From an uncultured Clostridium sp. (GTDB lineage Bacteria > Bacillota > Clostridia > Lachnospirales > Lachnospiraceae), in the NCBI GenBank assembly GCA_947575275.1, contig CANPMS010000010.1:1-55151 (forward strand): 55,151 nt of DNA. The letters run 5' to 3'. The stretch's first letter is position 1; each line of letters starts with the position of its first letter. Under the pieces are notes generated by a model that saw only the letters and a list, made by a program, of their open reading frames with translations, ran no database searches and was not told the DNA's origin. A program made the position numbers and the translations under genes. Below, one piece after another: positions 18,461-26,053 of the stretch.

Positions 18461-18645
18461 TATGCACCTCTCAGCTCTACAAATATGTTTAACTCTATAT
18501 TGGGAAACTTTGAGTCTTTACTCTAACCATCTATCTTCTCATCTGATGGCGTCTGAAATTCTTGTACAAACAGTTTTGCAGGCGGTGTGAATCCACACAG
18601 ACAAGGGACATGTCCCAGCAAAGACGAACGACATTTTAGTTTATA

Positions 18646-18873
18646 TTAACCCCTCAAAATTTTACCATACTGTTTTATCGTACCTTTCAAGTTTTTCACT
18701 ATAGATGTATTTTCATGTGTCTCTTTTAGATAATTTATTATTTTTATTAGCATTTCTTTTTCATTTTTCGTACTGTTAGCTATAAATTCATCAATATTTT
18801 GTGGGTAAAATAGAATTCTCCCTAATTTTTTTCGCAATTCTGTACGGAAAAAATAAAAATCTCTATCACTCAT
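18646..18873 (-). CDS. Small unrecognised protein in the immunity row
   Basis: A 75-residue basic protein beginning MSDRDFYFFRTELRKKLG, AT-rich, mostly helical by composition, with no signal peptide or membrane segment. I recognise no family. It lies 9 bases downstream of the 101-residue gene. Its place among small genes behind toxin fragments suggests an immunity protein or a truncated piece of one; short length leaves open that it is a remnant. The 185 bases between it and the next gene hold two short palindromes (GTGTGAATCCACAC and GGGACATGTCCC) and no clear gene. Confidence 0.45.
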   Translation of the reverse strand: MSDRDFYFFRTELRKKLGRILFYPQNIDEFIANSTKNEKEMLIKIINYLKETHENTSIVKNLKGTIKQYGKILRG

Positions 18874-18882
18874 AAATTACAG

Positions 18883-19188
18883 CTACTCCTTCATATAATC
18901 CTTTGCTATTCTAATATCTTCTTCCATGTGTAATTTAGGATATTTATCATTTAGGAATAACAATGTATCTATATATTCCTGACTTTGAAGGTTATACGAA
19001 ACATCTTCAATAACCTCACTCATATAAAATAATTGTTGCTCTGTACAATCAAGTAAAAAACTTATTGTTTCTTGAGAATCTTCACTTAATAGCTTAGTTA
19101 TTTCGCTCCACACTTTACCAATAGCAGGATCATTGTCTTCCATGAACGCTCGCTCACATAATAAATCTATAACTTTTTCTCTTTCCAT
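18883..19188 (-). CDS. Immunity-like small protein
   Basis: A 101-residue, very acidic, helical protein (MEREKVIDLLCERAF at the start, DIRIAKDYMKE at the end), AT-rich, with no signal. I do not recognise the family. It begins inside the last codons of the toxin tip fragment immediately upstream, an overlap typical of toxin-immunity pairs. The likely role is neutralising that EndoU-like tip. If the frame of the tip were restored, the two would overlap or abut. Confidence 0.55.
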   Translation of the reverse strand: MEREKVIDLLCERAFMEDNDPAIGKVWSEITKLLSEDSQETISFLLDCTEQQLFYMSEVIEDVSYNLQSQEYIDTLLFLNDKYPKLHMEEDIRIAKDYMKE

Positions 19189-19320
19189 ATTACCAGCATC
19201 TTGAATTTTTTAGAATCCCAACTTTCAGGAAACCATGATTGATTTTCCCCAACTCTTTTAAGCTCTTGTTTATGACCTGGTACATTCCCCACTCTAACTC
19301 CGTTAGGATAAGTTTTCTCA
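19160..19320 (-). pseudogene. Toxin C-terminal tip fragment, EndoU-like
   Basis: Reading the minus strand from about 19320 gives EKTYPNGVRVGNVPGHKQEL and then ENQSWFPESWDSKK before the frame ends near 19170. The W-F-P-x-S-W ending recalls the C-terminus of bacterial EndoU ribonuclease toxins; this is a resemblance only. A run of six A lies just after that motif. Shifting frame there continues as IQDAGNME, so a one-base indel is likely. The 5' part is missing: the sequence stops where an IS3-family fragment begins. No start codon is present. It was probably a toxin tip displaced from its carrier protein. Confidence 0.5.
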
Positions 19321-19323
19321 ATA

Positions 19324-19550
19324 TTGCATATCTATGCAGACTATGATAAACGACTCGTCGCCTACAAGACCAGATATATCCTGGAGCGTGACTATGGCAT
19401 CCGCATCAGTGTCAGCAGAGTGTACCACCTGATGCAGCATATGTATCTCCCTAAAATGTCAACGGACAAGCCCAAACGTCACCAGCGCCAAGATGAAAAT
19501 GGAGACTTTACTAACCACCTAAAACAGTAGTTCTCCCAAAGTACCCCCAA
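19324..19550 (+). pseudogene. IS3-family transposase OrfB fragment
   Basis: A 68-codon open stretch reading HIYADYDKRLVAYKTRYILE and then LPKMSTDKPKRHQRQDENGDFTNHLKQ in pieces, typical of the helix-turn-helix region of IS3-family OrfB. After HLKQ there is a TAG, then three more recognisable residues (FSQ) before similarity is lost. The catalytic DDE part, OrfA and both ends of the element are absent. It is oriented opposite to the surrounding toxin and immunity genes. Its left end coincides with the break in the EndoU-like tip. A dead remnant. Confidence 0.75.
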
Positions 19551-19565
19551 TCATCCCTTTTGTAA

Positions 19566-19901
19566 TTAGCCTATATATACTTTCAAATCACCTCTTGTAT
19601 TTTCTAATAGTGCAATTAATTCTTTACTCAAATTATCCAACCTCTCAATTATTTGTTTTCCTCTTTTATTGTTCATATTTTTACCAATCCATATTTTAAT
19701 TGCTGTTAGTTCTTTTAGCATTGGTTCAAAGTTCTCTTTCTCAATCTCTATTCCACTTTGAAAGCATTTTGCCCATTGTAAATCTAAAGTTTCAATTATT
19801 GGCATCCAAAACTCTTGAAATACCTGTTCGGTTGAAATAGGCACATTAAAATCACTTTCCTCTTTGTTAATAGAATTGCTTATTATTAAACTTACTGACA
19901 T
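19566..19901 (-). CDS. Immunity-like protein downstream of a nuclease toxin tip
   Basis: A 111-residue acidic protein (MSVSLIISNSINKEESDF at the start) with a predicted helical second half, AT-rich and lacking signal or membrane segments. I do not recognise the family. It starts 14 bases after the stop of the nuclease-like toxin tip, the position expected of its cognate immunity gene. Function is therefore inferred from context only. Confidence 0.6.
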   Translation of the reverse strand: MSVSLIISNSINKEESDFNVPISTEQVFQEFWMPIIETLDLQWAKCFQSGIEIEKENFEPMLKELTAIKIWIGKNMNNKRGKQIIERLDNLSKELIALLENTRGDLKVYIG

Positions 19902-19915
19902 GTTATAATTTCCCC

Positions 19916-20374
19916 CTAATGATTTCCAAATGTTGCATCAAAAGTATAGTCCGGAAATTCTAATTGCAATTTTTCTATACTCTCTTGTACAGCTCTTTTT
20001 AACTCAGCACTATCTCCATCCAGACGAAAAATAAATGTTTTTATTTCTTGTAATGTTTTTATATCAAGTACGTTATCCACTATATTAGTCTTTGCTTGCC
20101 GAGTTCCTGTAGAATTTAATAAATTATTGATTCTATTCTTCGTCTTTGCGTATATTAGTTTATTGGCAAATTCTTGAGGAGTTTGAGATGGTTTACCAGT
20201 TCTAGGGTTAATGGTATCTAATCCTTTAGCAGTTTTATCCTCATAGAATATCTTGTTACCAATATCTATTTCATCAAATTCTCCTAAACATTTACCCTTT
20301 GAATCAACTATTTCTATTTCTTTGCTTAATTTGTCTATACTTTTTGCTGTCCCATTTCCCCCCGATCCACTCAT
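19916..20374 (-). CDS. Toxin C-terminal nuclease domain, PD-(D/E)xK-like
   Basis: A 152-codon stretch from the first ATG, but the same frame is open upstream to about 20527 without a start. The upstream part reads GISKGAKKAFGGKAAEEAAE and an Ala/Glu/Lys-rich linker, so this is the tip of a larger protein. The tip contains GEFDEIDIGNKIFYEDKTAK. The Asp followed by Glu-x-Lys (EDK) is the pattern of restriction-endonuclease-fold nucleases used as contact-dependent or polymorphic toxins. A KTKNRINNLLNS helix follows. Nuclease activity is inferred, not shown. The carrier is frameshifted, so it probably is not delivered. Confidence 0.65.
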   Translation of the reverse strand: MSGSGGNGTAKSIDKLSKEIEIVDSKGKCLGEFDEIDIGNKIFYEDKTAKGLDTINPRTGKPSQTPQEFANKLIYAKTKNRINNLLNSTGTRQAKTNIVDNVLDIKTLQEIKTFIFRLDGDSAELKRAVQESIEKLQLEFPDYTFDATFGNH

Positions 20375-21090
20375 CCTCCGTGCCAGCTCACCTAAAATAT
20401 CATCTGCCTTTTCTGCTGCTTCTTCTGCTGCTTTCCCTCCAAACGCCTTCTTAGCTCCCTTGGAAATCCCCCTTTTTATTCCCCTCCTACATCCGATACC
20501 TTGTTCAACAGCTTTGACGTCCTCCCTTCATCTCCCGCCTTGTCCCCGGCTTTTGCCGCTGATAACGCCCCTGCAGAGTATATGGCTGAAAACACCTCAA
20601 ATACAACAGAGCCTGCCACACGGCTCCGGTCTTCCCAGCTTCCGTGAATCAGATTCTCGTCTACCGCCTTCATCGCCGCTTCCTTAATCATCACATATGC
20701 CTCTTCCCGGTCACTGGAATGGAATGCCTCCCCAACAAAATCCGAAACAAACGGAATGTCTTTATTATAGAAACTGTTTCCTATATTGTCACCCAGTTTC
20801 ATGACCCATCCTCGGATTTGCTCATAACTCTCCTTTGCGCTTCCATAATTCGGCAGCTACTCCGCAACAGTCCTTCTCATCCGCAGAATCATCTCCAGTG
20901 TGTCAAAAGCCGAATCCCAATCCATCAGGTAATACCCAACCGCCCCCTCTTTTGTGTCACTCCCCGCTCCACATTCTGGAAGTATAAGTCCCATTCCCTT
21001 TTCATTCCTTCATTGATATTTATGGCCCTTTCCAAGACCTCTTCCCTCAGCCTCCGCGTTCTGAAACCGTTGCAGCAACTTTCTTCATAC
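20375..21090 (-). pseudogene. Carrier part of a polymorphic toxin, multiply broken
   Basis: Joining frames on the minus strand gives one protein-like run. REEVLERAININEGMKREWD is followed by a frame change in a G run near 20970, then GYYLMDWDSAFDTLEMILRM. A TAG follows near 20859. Next comes KLGDNIGNSFYNKDIPFVSD up to LLNKVSDVGG, with another frame change in a short G run near 20482 that leads into the linker before the nuclease tip. An Ala/Ser/Gly-rich amphipathic segment (SAIYSAGALSAAKAGDKAGD) resembles a pretoxin region. The N-terminal secretion domain is missing. At least one stop and two indels make it non-functional. Confidence 0.65.
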
Positions 21091-21220
21091 TAACCCTCAC
21101 AATGCAGTTCCCTCACTTTTTATCATTCTTCTTATTTTACCACAAATTTTACATTTCCCGGCTCATATGTCATACATAGCAGCTTTCATGAAAGAATGAA
21201 TCAAAAAAACATCAAAGATA

Positions 21221-21266
21221 AAAGAAAAGAGGCATCGGGTCTAACACCCGGACGCCTCTTTTCTTT
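21221..21266 (-). terminator. Strong terminator at the end of the surface locus
   Basis: An inverted repeat with a long interrupted stem (AAAAGAGGC and GCCTCTTTT outside, CGGGT and ACCCG inside) and a 5-base loop, ending in T-rich sequence on both strands. On the minus strand it begins about 15 bases after the last gene of the sortase locus. It separates that locus from the toxin island. Confidence 0.85.
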
Positions 21267-21282
21267 TATCCATTTTACTTTA

Positions 21283-21873
21283 TCAGTTGATTACAATTAC
21301 CTTAACCTTAACACGAACCTGACCGATATCCTCCAATGTGGTAGGATCGGTGGCAATAATCTTGGCTGTACATTCATACTCTCCCGGATCAAGATTACTT
21401 TTCAGTTTAATCTTATCAATAAACTGCCCCGGCTTGATTCCTTTACTCTCATACAGTACCGTTCCATCATCATCCTTGAGCAGAGTCACTCTGGCATAAT
21501 AGCGGTTTTCCGGTATATTCTCCATTCCCAAAGACCCCTCGCTCTTTCCATCCTCAAAAACAGCCCGGGCATTAATGGAGACATTAAACATTCCTTCCTC
21601 AACAATCGAATTAAGCACTCCCTGTATTTCCTGGGGGGTCTTTCCCTCCAGCGTTCCATCCTGTGCCATTTTATCAAACCAGTACTTGGTTGTATCGTCC
21701 ACAGCTTGTGTTCTTTTCCAGAACAAATAACCACCAATTCCCAAAGCAGCAAGAAGAAGTAAAATCAACGCCAAAACTATAGTCTTCCGTTTGTCCTGTC
21801 TGTTTCTTCTCCCCTGCCTCAATTTGCTCTGGGCAGATGTCATACCATCCTTCTCTTCCACTATTTCTTCCAC
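21283..21873 (-). CDS. Single-pass membrane protein, paralogue 3 of the surface locus
   Basis: A 196-residue protein with an acidic then basic cytoplasmic N-terminus, one membrane helix (about residues 31-51) and an extracellular domain. The external part contains TLEGKTPQEIQGVLNSIVEE, GMFNVSINARAVFEDG, a tyrosine-bearing NRYYARVTLL strand, TVLYESKGIKPGQFI and LDPGEYECTAKI. The same order of motifs occurs in the 191- and 175-residue neighbours, so the three are paralogues. Family name and function are unknown to me. The beta-rich domain resembles, in length and pattern, the extracellular Ig-like part of WxL-locus membrane partners, which is an inference. It is the last gene of the locus. Confidence 0.85.
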   Translation of the reverse strand: MEEIVEEKDGMTSAQSKLRQGRRNRQDKRKTIVLALILLLLAALGIGGYLFWKRTQAVDDTTKYWFDKMAQDGTLEGKTPQEIQGVLNSIVEEGMFNVSINARAVFEDGKSEGSLGMENIPENRYYARVTLLKDDDGTVLYESKGIKPGQFIDKIKLKSNLDPGEYECTAKIIATDPTTLEDIGQVRVKVKVIVIN

Positions 21874-21889
21874 TCGTAACCTCTCCTCC

Positions 21890-22741
21890 CTAGTTTACAG
21901 ATTTTTGAGAAAACTCTCTTTTTTTCTCTTTGTCATTCTCTGCACGCATCAGATATATGATAATAAGTCCTGCCACAACAAAAAACACTGCTGCAATAAT
22001 CCAGTACCACATTGTGCCTTCAACACCTGTCTTTGGAATTTGCCCCGTCTCGATTCCTTCCTGCATTGCTTCTTCTATCGTTGCCTCTCCCGGAAATGGG
22101 GTGATAAGCGGCATCATTGTCATTGTCATCACCTGACCTGTGCCAATCGTTCCGCCTCCGTTTGGACCACCCACATTGCTGGGTTTATTGTCCTTAGTCA
22201 GACGGAACAGGCGAACCGGAATTTCATAAGGAATTTGTTTTATATCAAGAGTCATTTTGCCGGAGTGGGGGTAAGGCAACCATTGCGCCTTATAAACACG
22301 GTAAGTAATAGTATTATCTGTCAAGAACAGGGGGTTTTGTGTAAGCATAAACTGACCGCTATTGTAGGCAAACTGGTCGATGCGATCCAGCGGTCCCGAA
22401 AAAACAGGTTTACCATCCTCCCCATGCGTCATATTTTTGCGGCCTCCATATGCCACATCCATTTCCAGATTTCCGTTTGCATCTGTCACTCCAACCAGCA
22501 CATAACGATCAAGCGTAGCGATATAGATTTCGATCGAAGCGCCGGGAATCGGCTCTCCGGTGTCAGCATCAACTATAGTAAAGCGCAGCTTTCCCATATA
22601 GTCAACCATCACGCCCGCCGTGATATGAGTTCCCGAAGGATCCCTCCATGCTCCGCCGCTGGTTTCCGCCAAGGCGGTCTGAGCAGACAACAAAAGGAAC
22701 ATGCACATCAGCAGTACAACAAGTATCCGTCTCCTGTTCAT
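21890..22741 (-). CDS. Sortase-anchored surface protein with IPKTG signal
   Basis: A 283-residue exported protein. The signal peptide (about 1-25) ends SAQTALA. Residues 50-100 (LRFTIVDADTGEPIPGASIE, then VTDANGNLEMDV) look like a Cna-B or carboxypeptidase-regulatory-like beta sandwich. A Gly/Thr/Met-rich stalk follows. The C-terminus has IPKTG at 235-239, a hydrophobic helix and a basic tail, a standard cell-wall sorting signal with Ile for Leu. It should be cleaved between Thr and Gly and joined to the wall or another subunit by a sortase, presumably the class B enzyme at the head of this locus. Confidence 0.88.
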   Translation of the reverse strand: MNRRRILVVLLMCMFLLLSAQTALAETSGGAWRDPSGTHITAGVMVDYMGKLRFTIVDADTGEPIPGASIEIYIATLDRYVLVGVTDANGNLEMDVAYGGRKNMTHGEDGKPVFSGPLDRIDQFAYNSGQFMLTQNPLFLTDNTITYRVYKAQWLPYPHSGKMTLDIKQIPYEIPVRLFRLTKDNKPSNVGGPNGGGTIGTGQVMTMTMMPLITPFPGEATIEEAMQEGIETGQIPKTGVEGTMWYWIIAAVFFVVAGLIIIYLMRAENDKEKKREFSQKSVN

Positions 22742-22765
22742 TTCTCCCTGTCCTTTCCTTTAATC

Positions 22766-23293
22766 TTAACTGTCTTGCTGGATGGTAATGACAACTACCT
22801 TCCATGCGGTCTCCCCCACATACTCATCTCCGGCTGTATAAAACTCCCACACTGCCGTGCAAGGATACCATCCTTCCTTAAGGGATGTATTCAATGTGAT
22901 TTCCTCTATCCCTTTTCCCGGTTCAATCAGTCCGGATTGGTACAGAGTTTCTCCGGTTGCATCACGAATAATCGAAACAATACAGCCATATTCAGACTCT
23001 TCCCCAACAATAATATCTGCATTCGCTGTCATATTATCCAGAGGGAAGTAAAGTTCCTGCTTCATGGACACCTTTCCCATGCTTTTGGACAGCTCCGCAT
23101 TTCTTTTATCCCTGACCTCCGACTTTTCCACGCCTGCAGCCAGCTCCTTGCGCCACTCCACCTCCGACTCACGGTATGACTGCCGGAGTTTTACATTCAT
23201 CAGCGTTTTTCCAATCCCCAATCCCGCGAAAAAAGCTCCCGCAAATAAAACCAAACCAGCCATCAAAAGAAGCAGGCGCCGCCCCCTCATCAT
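22766..23293 (-). CDS. Single-pass membrane protein, paralogue 2 of the surface locus
   Basis: A 175-residue protein with one N-terminal membrane helix (about 7-28), a charged, probably coiled-coil stretch (30-75) and a C-terminal beta domain. The domain shares GETLYQSGLIEPGKGIEEIT and GWYPCTAVWEFYTAG with its two paralogues, but lacks their GKTPEEI helical segment. The start overlaps the stop of paralogue 1 by ATGA, so translation is coupled. Two adjacent ATG codons are possible starts. Export with the C-terminus outside is inferred from the basic N-terminus. Function is unknown. Confidence 0.85.
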   Translation of the reverse strand: MMRGRRLLLLMAGLVLFAGAFFAGLGIGKTLMNVKLRQSYRESEVEWRKELAAGVEKSEVRDKRNAELSKSMGKVSMKQELYFPLDNMTANADIIVGEESEYGCIVSIIRDATGETLYQSGLIEPGKGIEEITLNTSLKEGWYPCTAVWEFYTAGDEYVGETAWKVVVITIQQDS

Positions 23294-23865
23294 CGGTAAA
23301 AGATTCCATCCATCACATGCAGCGTCAGTTTAACCCTTGTCTCCGCAATTCTGTCCTCACTCTCATCCAGAGAGTAAGTGGAGAATATTGCTGTCGCCTC
23401 ATAATCCCCCGCCTGAAGCTGACGCTCCAGTTCGATAAATTCAATATAGTAGCCCGGATCAATAAGTCCTGATTGATAAAGCTTCTCACCGGTCTCATCA
23501 AGAATAATATCCACCTGGAAGGAGTAACGGTTCGCCTCAATATTTTCAATACCGATTCTTCCCTTTTTTCCGTTTTCCTCAAAGATCGGCTCTGCGGCAA
23601 TACCAATATTGACCATGCCCTCTTCAATCTTTGCATTCAACAGATCACTGATCTCCTCCGGCGTCTTCCCCGGAAGCAGCCCTCCCAGCGCCAGTTCATC
23701 CCGCGCCAGCCTGCTCTTTTCTTCTGTTGTCATCATCTTATAAATGATTCCGCCGCACACACCCAGCAGAAGCAGGAGTATCAACAGCAAAATCACCAGC
23801 AATCTCGCCCTGCCCTTCTTCTCTTTTTTTTCTGCCCGGCTTCTTGTTCCATTCTCATCAACCAT
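23290..23865 (-). CDS. Single-pass membrane protein, paralogue 1 of the surface locus
   Basis: A 191-residue protein with a strongly basic cytoplasmic N-terminus (RSRAEKKEKKGRAR), one leucine-rich membrane helix (about 22-42) and an external domain. The domain contains LLPGKTPEEISDLLNAKIEE, GMVNIGIAAEPIFEENG, ENIEANRYSFQVDIIL, GEKLYQSGLIDPGYYIEFIE and LQAGDYEATAIFSTYS. It is closest to paralogue 3 (about half of aligned motif residues identical by eye). It follows the second secreted protein by 84 bases and is coupled to paralogue 2. I know no named family. Confidence 0.85.
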   Translation of the reverse strand: MVDENGTRSRAEKKEKKGRARLLVILLLILLLLLGVCGGIIYKMMTTEEKSRLARDELALGGLLPGKTPEEISDLLNAKIEEGMVNIGIAAEPIFEENGKKGRIGIENIEANRYSFQVDIILDETGEKLYQSGLIDPGYYIEFIELERQLQAGDYEATAIFSTYSLDESEDRIAETRVKLTLHVMDGIFYR

Positions 23866-23949
23866 GTTCCCTTATGCTTCCTCTCTTCGCTTTCCTGCAT
23901 TTTTATAAAAGTTTACTATAAAGCTGCAAAGCTTCTGATACTAACAGTA

Positions 23950-24993
23950 TTACGGATCCTCTATAAACGCATCCGGGTTGGTTACCCATATCTCCAAAGT
24001 ACTGTTATCCGTTTCCGTTTCATCCTCCCAATCAATGCCCGGATCGGTAACTCCACCGGAAATGGTCGGTCCTGACTCTGTCTCAGGCGGCTGCGGCCCC
24101 GGATCCGGTCCCGGACTGGGATCCGGCCAGGTGTCTGGAACAATCTGCCATCCAATCTGTCCAACCCTCACAGATTCCTCCACCTGCTTGTATTGATTTT
24201 GAATACCGCCAACCTGAACATCCATATCAAACGCCGTGATATACGGCACAAGCGCCGTTCCGCCTGCAGTCCAGCCATTCTGCTCCAAATCAGGCGGGGC
24301 GGGAATTTCAAGGATGCCGTCAAGGCTGTACACCCGCTTAGTGACGCCTCCCTCCTTGATAGAACCGGGAATATCACACCACATTTCATTCATCCCCAAA
24401 CGCATCCCCAAACGGTAATATTTAAACAAACTGGCGTCTCCACTGGGGTCCGTTCCCGTGGTAACCGGCTTCCAGTAATGCCTCCTCAGCACATTCGGCA
24501 AAGCCTCGAACTGTTCAATCTCCTGCACATAAGGTCTCACCTTAACCCCAATTCCAAAACGCTGCGGATTGTCAAGATCCAACTGATCCTCAGGCACATC
24601 CGTGGAATAATTTTTTATCAGTACCTGGGACGGGCCGTCCACAGACAGCACATATTCACCATCAGTGTGGTTCGGACCGGTGCTTGGATTCGTCACGTTG
24701 ACCCGCACATTTGGCAGGAGCACCTTCCCATTTTCGGAAGTCACAGAACCGCTATCCGTCGGTTCCACACTCCCCACTACCACAAATCCATAACTGGTAG
24801 GCACAGTCACAGAAATCCTTGCCTGGCTGGCCGTCTCCACAACGGTCAGCCAAAGGTTGGAAGCAGGGCCTTCGTTGTATTCCGTACTGCTGCCGGAATC
24901 CCCCGGCGCTCCCCAAGCGGAAAAAGCAGCGAAGCAGCTTGTGACCATTGCCACCGCCAGAACTCCCAGCCTTCTGCCATTTTCTTTCCTCAT
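23950..24993 (-). CDS. Secreted surface protein B, WxL-like
   Basis: A 347-residue exported protein related to the 292-residue protein encoded upstream. A signal peptide covers about residues 1-28. VTSC at 17-20 also fits a lipobox, so lipid anchoring is possible, though hydrophobic residues continue after it. Shared segments are ISVTVPTSYGFVVVGSVEP, VLLPNVRVNVTNPSTG, GEYVLSVDG, IKNYSTD, HYWKPV and, at 261-284, VGGIQNQYKQVEESVRVG followed by GWQIV. It then adds a Pro/Asp-rich tail (288-310) and an acidic end with no sorting signal. The longest frame starts 31 codons upstream; this start has GAGG and a proper signal. Function is unknown. Confidence 0.82.
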   Translation of the reverse strand: MRKENGRRLGVLAVAMVTSCFAAFSAWGAPGDSGSSTEYNEGPASNLWLTVVETASQARISVTVPTSYGFVVVGSVEPTDSGSVTSENGKVLLPNVRVNVTNPSTGPNHTDGEYVLSVDGPSQVLIKNYSTDVPEDQLDLDNPQRFGIGVKVRPYVQEIEQFEALPNVLRRHYWKPVTTGTDPSGDASLFKYYRLGMRLGMNEMWCDIPGSIKEGGVTKRVYSLDGILEIPAPPDLEQNGWTAGGTALVPYITAFDMDVQVGGIQNQYKQVEESVRVGQIGWQIVPDTWPDPSPGPDPGPQPPETESGPTISGGVTDPGIDWEDETETDNSTLEIWVTNPDAFIEDP

Positions 24994-25090
24994 TTCCCAT
25001 TCCTCAACTTTCTCTCTTGCTGATTTCATACTCCGGAGACCTCTTTTAGAAAGACCAAACAGTCGCTTCTGATCCTTCTGAAACAAATCT

Positions 25091-25115
25091 CCGGAACCCC
25101 GAAAAGGGGTTCCAG
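25091..25115 (-). other. Stable hairpin between secreted genes A and B
   Basis: On the minus strand CTGGAACCCC and GGGGTTCCGG form a 10-bp stem (one wobble) around a 5-base loop, in the 181-base gap between the two secreted-protein genes. The bases after it (AGATTTGTTTC) are only moderately T-rich. It may be a leaky terminator or an mRNA-stabilising end that makes gene A more abundant than the rest. Confidence 0.6.
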
Positions 25116-25174
25116 AGTCAGTTCGCCATTTTTAATCTTTCAGTATCTTTTCTTCCAAAAAAGTCACAAACCAA

Positions 25175-26053
25175 TTATGGCTGCAGATAGTCTCTATCCG
25201 GAGCTGTCGGGGCACCATTCTGCTGCTCTGCCTGCACGGTCCACACAATGGTGCCGACCTTTGCGGACTCCTCAACCTGATTATACTGCCCACGCTGACC
25301 GCCCACATGCACGTTGAACTTAGCCTCATGAACCTCACCTGCGATTGCGAAGTTGGTGGTAGTATCCAGGTTGCTGGTAAGAATCGGAGCATCCAGAGCC
25401 AGCAGAGTTCCCATTGCACAGCTACCATCAGAATTGACAGTATTAAACTTAATACCATCAATTTCCAGAGTATATCTCTTGAATCCCACTGTATTACCAG
25501 CAAGGGTATCTGCGTTATTTACATGCCGCCAGTAATTTCTGGACTGGTCAGTTCCTTCATTCGCGATAGAGCCTGAAATAAATACCTGAAGACCCTCACG
25601 ATTGCTCGCAATATTGTTCTCAACACTATCTGCGCCTGCGTTATACTTGGTGGAATAGTTGGTAAACTTCATATTGCCGTCTCCCACAACCTGCAGTGAA
25701 TATCCACCATCATGTGGAGCTTGAGTAGTAGTTGACGGACTATTTACTTTTACTTTAACATTGGGCAGCAGGATAGTCGCCGTTTCATTAGAATTATCTC
25801 CCAAAGTAATCTGGCTCTTTACAGCAGCATTAGCAGCAGCGCCGCTATCTACAGTACCGTTTACAACAAACGCAAACAGGGTTGGCACCTCCACCTTAAT
25901 CTTTGCATCCGGATCATCTATTGTAATACCTGCGTATATATCGGTACCGGATTCAGTGGTGGTGCTTCCTCCACCAGTTGCAGCCAAAGCAGGAAGTACA
26001 GAACCAGCACACAGCGCGCCGGTCATTGCTACTGCAATTAATCTCTTTTTCAT
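25175..26053 (-). CDS. Secreted surface protein A, WxL-like
   Basis: A 292-residue exported protein. The signal peptide (1-24) ends VLPALA. The mature protein is Thr/Gly/Asn-rich and beta-strand-like, with IKVEVPTLFAFVVNGTVDSG near the N-terminus, ILLPNVKVKVNSPSTT, KFTNYSTK, RNYWRHV, and at 250-272 VGGQRGQYNQVEESAKVG followed by IVWTV. There is no membrane helix or sorting signal at the C-terminus. The start codon is preceded by AGGAGAG; the longest frame would add 36 residues and bury the signal. The vP-x-x-F-x-F opening and W-x-V ending recall WxL domains without matching closely. Probably the most abundant product of the locus, given its own promoter and long leader. Confidence 0.85.
   Translation of the reverse strand: MKKRLIAVAMTGALCAGSVLPALAATGGGSTTTESGTDIYAGITIDDPDAKIKVEVPTLFAFVVNGTVDSGAAANAAVKSQITLGDNSNETATILLPNVKVKVNSPSTTTQAPHDGGYSLQVVGDGNMKFTNYSTKYNAGADSVENNIASNREGLQVFISGSIANEGTDQSRNYWRHVNNADTLAGNTVGFKRYTLEIDGIKFNTVNSDGSCAMGTLLALDAPILTSNLDTTTNFAIAGEVHEAKFNVHVGGQRGQYNQVEESAKVGTIVWTVQAEQQNGAPTAPDRDYLQP

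Noticed and set aside
18461..18645. A short open stretch ending in TPPAKLFVQEFQTPSDEKIDG on the minus strand
   Set aside because: No start, too short, and no recognised family; could be a fragment but is not supportable.
20470..20490. Programmed -1 frameshift in the toxin carrier
   Set aside because: No convincing slippery heptamer and structure, and other lesions (a stop and another indel) show simple decay.
20476..20802. A 108-codon open frame as an independent gene
   Set aside because: Its product joins smoothly by one-base shifts to the toxin linker downstream and to earlier frames upstream, so it is a piece of the broken carrier.
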